A stretch of DNA of 64,000 bases from UBA6115 sp050953005 (GTDB lineage: Bacteria > Bacillota > Clostridia > Christensenellales > Aristaeellaceae). Within the stretch, counting starts at the first letter, position 1. Every line of letters starts with the position of its first letter. The stretch covers positions 62,001-126,000 of the forward strand of contig JBMNLV010000009.1 in NCBI GenBank assembly GCA_050953005.1, read 5' to 3'. The notes under the pieces were generated by a model, which ran no database searches, was not told where the DNA came from, and saw only the letters and a program-made list of their open reading frames with translations. Of the stretch, positions 60,965 through 64,000 are shown in pieces. Made by a program: the position numbers and the translations under genes.

Positions 60965-63900
60965 ATGTACAAAAAAGTAGTCAGCGACATGGATTTTGTC
61001 AGCAGAGAACGGGAAGTGTACCGTTTTTGGGCTGATAATAACATCATGCACAAGAGCTTTGCACAAAACAAGGGGAAGGAACGCTATATCTTTTATGAAG
61101 GCCCGCCTACAGCCAATGGGAAGCCGCACATTGGCCATGTCATTACGCGTGCCATGAAAGATCTTTTCCCGCGCTATCACAACATGAAGGGCAAGGAGGT
61201 CTTCCGCATTGGCGGCTGGGACACCCATGGCCTGCCGGTGGAGCTGGAAGTGGAAAAGAAACTGGGCATCGACGGCAAGGATCAAATTGAAGCCTATGGG
61301 ATTGAACCCTTTATCCAGGAGTGTAAAGAATCCGTCTGGAAATATCTTAAGGACTGGGAAGAAATGTCCCAGCGCGTGGCATTCTGGGTTGACATGGATA
61401 AGGCTTATGTCACGTATTATGATACCTATATCGAATCGGTCTGGTGGAGTTTGAAGCAAATCGCGGACAAGGGATTGCTGTACAAGGGACATAAAGTGGT
61501 GCCCTATTGCCCGCGCTGCGGCACAGCGCTATCAAGCCATGAGGTAGCCCAGGGATACAAAGAGGTGTCGGAGTTTTCCGCATATGTCCGTTTTCCGGTC
61601 AAGGGAGAGGAAAACACCTTCCTTCTGGCCTGGACCACCACACCTTGGACCTTGCCCTCCAATGTCGCCTTGTGCGTCAATGAAAAGGAGGAATATTGCC
61701 GATTCAAGTATAAGGGTGACACACTCATTATGGCCAAGGCGCTGGTACCATCCTTGTTTCCCGAGGAAGACAGCGAAGCGCTTGAGATAACGGAAACCTT
61801 CCAGGGCAAACGCTTGCTGGGCATGGCTTATGAGCCGCTCTGGCCGCTTCGAGATGTCCAGAAGAAAGCTCATTATGTGGTTGCAGACCCATATGTTTCC
61901 TTGAGCGACGGCACCGGTATCGTGCACATTGCCCCGGCTTTTGGTGATGATGACGCCCGGATCGGCCAGGTGCACGACCTGCCCTTTATCCAGTTGGTCA
62001 ACACACAGGGAAAGTTTGTCAAGGACACGCCCTGGGAAAATATCTTTATCAAGGATGCCGATCCGTTGATCCTGGAAGATTTGGACAACCGCGGCTTGCT
62101 GCAGCGCAGGGCAATGTATACACATAATTATCCCCATTGCTGGCGCTGCGATACACCGCTGATGTATTACGCCCGCGCCACCTGGTTCATCCGGATGACT
62201 CAGGTCCGGGATGAGCTGGTGCGCAACAACCAGTCCATCAACTGGTATCCGGAGAATATCAAGGATGGGCGGATGGGCAATTTTGTCGATAATGTGCTGG
62301 ACTGGGCACTCTCCCGCGAACGCTATTGGGGTACGCCGCTGCCCGTTTGGCTGTGTGAAGAAGGTCACATGCATGTTATCGGCAGCAGGGAAGAGCTGGC
62401 AGCCATGAGCATTGCCCCGCTTGATGACCTCAAGGAGCTGCACCGTCCATACATCGACCGCGTTGTCCTGCGCTGTCCCGAATGCGGAAAGGACATGCTC
62501 CGCACCAAGGAGGTCATCGACTGCTGGTACGACTCGGGTTCCATGCCCTTTGCGCAATGGCATTATCCTTTTGAGAACAAGGATGAATTTCATCAACATT
62601 TCCCAGCAGATTTTATTTCGGAAGCCGTGGATCAGACACGAGGGTGGTTTTATGCACTGCTGGCCATCAGCACACTGGTGTTTGACCAATCCTCCTATAA
62701 GAATTGCCTGGTTCTGGGGCATGTTCAAGACAAGGACGGCCACAAGATGTCCAAGCACCTGGGCAATGTAGTCGACCCGATGGCAGTAATCAATAAGTTC
62801 GGTGCAGATGCCGTACGGTGGTATTTTTACACAGCCGGCGCGCCCTGGCTGCCGAGCAGGTTCTATGATGAGGCGGTCAGCGAGGCTCAGCGCCGCTATA
62901 TGAGTACGCTGTGGAATGCCTACGCTTTTTATATTCTTTACGCGCAAATCGACGGCTTTATTCCGGCAAACAACCCAATGAACCCGCAACAGCTTACTTT
63001 GATGGACCGCTGGATCCTCAGCCGCCTCCACTCAACCATCAGGACAGTGGATGAAAACCTGTCCGCATACCGCGTACCGGAAAGCGCCAACGCCATCAGC
63101 GAACTGGTAGATGACCTGTCCAATTGGTACATCCGCCGCAGCCGCTCCCGCTACTGGGGCAAGGGAATGGAAGGTGACAAGCAGGCGGCTTTCATCACCC
63201 TGTATACAGTGCTTGAAGCAATTGCCAGGCTGACCGCTCCCTTCACGCCATTCATGGCAGAATCCATTTACCAAAACATAGTGCGCAGTGTAGATGCCGG
63301 CGCGCCGGAATCAGTACATTTGTGCGCTTTTCCTAAAGTAGAGGAATCTTTCATCAATCCCGAGATTGAGCATCAGATGGGCCAATTGATGCAGGTTGTT
63401 CAACTGGGCCGCGCCTGCCGCAACCTGGCGAACATCAAGGTGCGCCAGCCCCTGAGCCAATTGATTGTGATGGGTTCGGATCTGGGGAGCGACTTTATAG
63501 AGCTGGCAAAAGATGAACTCAATATCAAGGAAATTGTCTTTACAGACAATGCAGATTCGTTCATTGGCTACCGCCTCAAACCACAGCTGCGCACACTAGG
63601 CCCTCGTTTCGGCAAAAATTTGGTCAAGGTCAGCCAGCTATTGGCGGCTTCGGATGGCAACCTGGCCATGGAATTGTTCCGGCGCGGGGAGCCTCTCCGG
63701 CTGGAATTGGATGGCCAGGAAATCTTGCTTGCTCAAGATGATGTGCTGGTGGAATCTGTGCAAAAGCCCGGTCTGATATCACAGGAAAGCCGCGGCATCA
63801 CCGTGGGCATTCTGACAGAATTGACCCAGGAACTGATTGACGAGGGCTACGCACGTGAAGTCATCAGCAAGCTGCAAACTATGCGCAAGGAGGCCGGGCT

Positions 63901-64000
63901 GGAAGTGACCGACCGGATTGATGTGTACTACGCCGCGCATGACGCCTTGAACCAGGCGTTTGAAAAACACCATGAACTCATCTGCTCTGTCGTGCTGGCG
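60965..64000 (+). CDS. ileS: Isoleucyl-tRNA synthetase, eukaryote-like (type 2); 3' end beyond the window
   Basis: At least 1012 residues, open to the window edge. The class I motif is GPPTANGKPHIGHV (HIGH) and the second is KDGHKMSKHLGN (KMSK). The block GWDTHGLPVELEVEKKLGI has WDTH in place of the WDCH of ordinary bacterial IleS1, a mark of the type 2 enzyme, which is typically less sensitive to mupirocin. The editing domain has AWTTTPWTLPSNVALCV and GTGIVHIAPAFGDDD. Two Cys pairs (YCPRCG, RCPECG) suggest zinc sites. The start ATG follows ATGGAGGACAAGC. It is regulated by the T-box. Confidence 0.96.
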   Translation, partial: MYKKVVSDMDFVSREREVYRFWADNNIMHKSFAQNKGKERYIFYEGPPTANGKPHIGHVITRAMKDLFPRYHNMKGKEVFRIGGWDTHGLPVELEVEKKLGIDGKDQIEAYGIEPFIQECKESVWKYLKDWEEMSQRVAFWVDMDKAYVTYYDTYIESVWWSLKQIADKGLLYKGHKVVPYCPRCGTALSSHEVAQGYKEVSEFSAYVRFPVKGEENTFLLAWTTTPWTLPSNVALCVNEKEEYCRFKYKGDTLIMAKALVPSLFPEEDSEALEITETFQGKRLLGMAYEPLWPLRDVQKKAHYVVADPYVSLSDGTGIVHIAPAFGDDDARIGQVHDLPFIQLVNTQGKFVKDTPWENIFIKDADPLILEDLDNRGLLQRRAMYTHNYPHCWRCDTPLMYYARATWFIRMTQVRDELVRNNQSINWYPENIKDGRMGNFVDNVLDWALSRERYWGTPLPVWLCEEGHMHVIGSREELAAMSIAPLDDLKELHRPYIDRVVLRCPECGKDMLRTKEVIDCWYDSGSMPFAQWHYPFENKDEFHQHFPADFISEAVDQTRGWFYALLAISTLVFDQSSYKNCLVLGHVQDKDGHKMSKHLGNVVDPMAVINKFGADAVRWYFYTAGAPWLPSRFYDEAVSEAQRRYMSTLWNAYAFYILYAQIDGFIPANNPMNPQQLTLMDRWILSRLHSTIRTVDENLSAYRVPESANAISELVDDLSNWYIRRSRSRYWGKGMEGDKQAAFITLYTVLEAIARLTAPFTPFMAESIYQNIVRSVDAGAPESVHLCAFPKVEESFINPEIEHQMGQLMQVVQLGRACRNLANIKVRQPLSQLIVMGSDLGSDFIELAKDELNIKEIVFTDNADSFIGYRLKPQLRTLGPRFGKNLVKVSQLLAASDGNLAMELFRRGEPLRLELDGQEILLAQDDVLVESVQKPGLISQESRGITVGILTELTQELIDEGYAREVISKLQTMRKEAGLEVTDRIDVYYAAHDALNQAFEKHHELICSVVLA

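Noticed and set aside
61532..63031. Minus-strand 499-codon frame opposite ileS
   Set aside because: Antisense shadow of ileS, which has complete class I synthetase motifs.
1..64000. CRISPR array
   Set aside because: No regularly spaced repeats were seen; the only tandem repeats are two-copy units of 22-25 bp without spacers.

Overview
The window looks like a chromosomal piece of an anaerobic, Clostridia-like member of the Bacillota. The signs are two T-box leaders in front of thrS and ileS, AGGAGG-type ribosome sites, a LexA with a Gram-positive-style palindrome in its promoter, Mini-ribonuclease III, the rpsB-tsf-pyrH block, YesMN/LplABC-type sugar uptake, and a selenocysteine tRNA. Base composition is a mosaic. 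The 3.5-18.6 kb core is GC-rich. The 1.5-3.5 kb defence island and the 19.7-27.5 kb sugar-uptake operon are clearly more AT-rich.

Layout. 0.5-1.5 kb: an orphan alpha-toroid (prenyltransferase/squalene-cyclase-repeat) protein. 1.8-3.5 kb: a small AT-rich island with a two-gene operon read here as the Kiwa anti-phage system (KwaA membrane protein plus KwaB, DUF4868), lying against the 3' end of guaA, a known island hotspot. 3.5-10 kb (minus strand): guaA, a nicotinamidase-like hydrolase, a phosphoribosyltransferase, a TIM-barrel sugar isomerase, tRNA-Sec and two Gfo/Idh/MocA dehydrogenases. 10.3-16.2 kb: rpsB, tsf and pyrH, then (instead of the usual frr) a membrane protein, a UroD/MtaA-like methyltransferase, a tRNA-dihydrouridine synthase and a secreted Ig-like/CHAP protein. 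16.3-18.5 kb: thrS with its T-box. 18.8-27.5 kb: a secreted protein, then a response regulator, sensor kinase, lipoprotein binding protein, two permeases and a DUF2961/GH172 glycosidase that together form one sugar-uptake system. 27.8-36 kb: a giant DUF4011-helicase-nuclease-DUF3320 protein, a MATE pump, a DUF4886 protein and a secreted PEBP protein.

36.3-43.1 kb is a junkyard of mobile DNA around tRNA-Arg: a broken integrase, an IS21-like end, an internally deleted IS abutting its full-length relative, a membrane diguanylate cyclase, and a frameshifted phage/ICE-type remnant. 43.2-53.5 kb is a housekeeping block: methyltransferase, SpoIID-like protein, DUF2461 protein, lexA, an XerC/D-like recombinase, an AraC regulator translationally coupled to mrnC and followed by rlmB, tRNA-Ser, ackA and rnhA. 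54-61 kb is again mobile: a second copy of the same deleted IS, an IS66 scrap, a three-gene nucleotide-amino-sugar cassette (probably toward UDP-N-acetyl-L-quinovosamine or a related sugar), and an intact IS4-type element placed a few bases upstream of the ileS promoter. ileS runs off the right edge.

Three points stand out. First, the Kiwa-like pair sits at guaA. Second, two copies of one identically deleted, non-autonomous IS derivative lie about 16 kb apart, next to a full-length candidate helper. Third, unrelated 22-25 bp units occur as exactly two tandem copies, and at three of four loci they abut a -35 hexamer. Coordinates of short sites may be off by a base.
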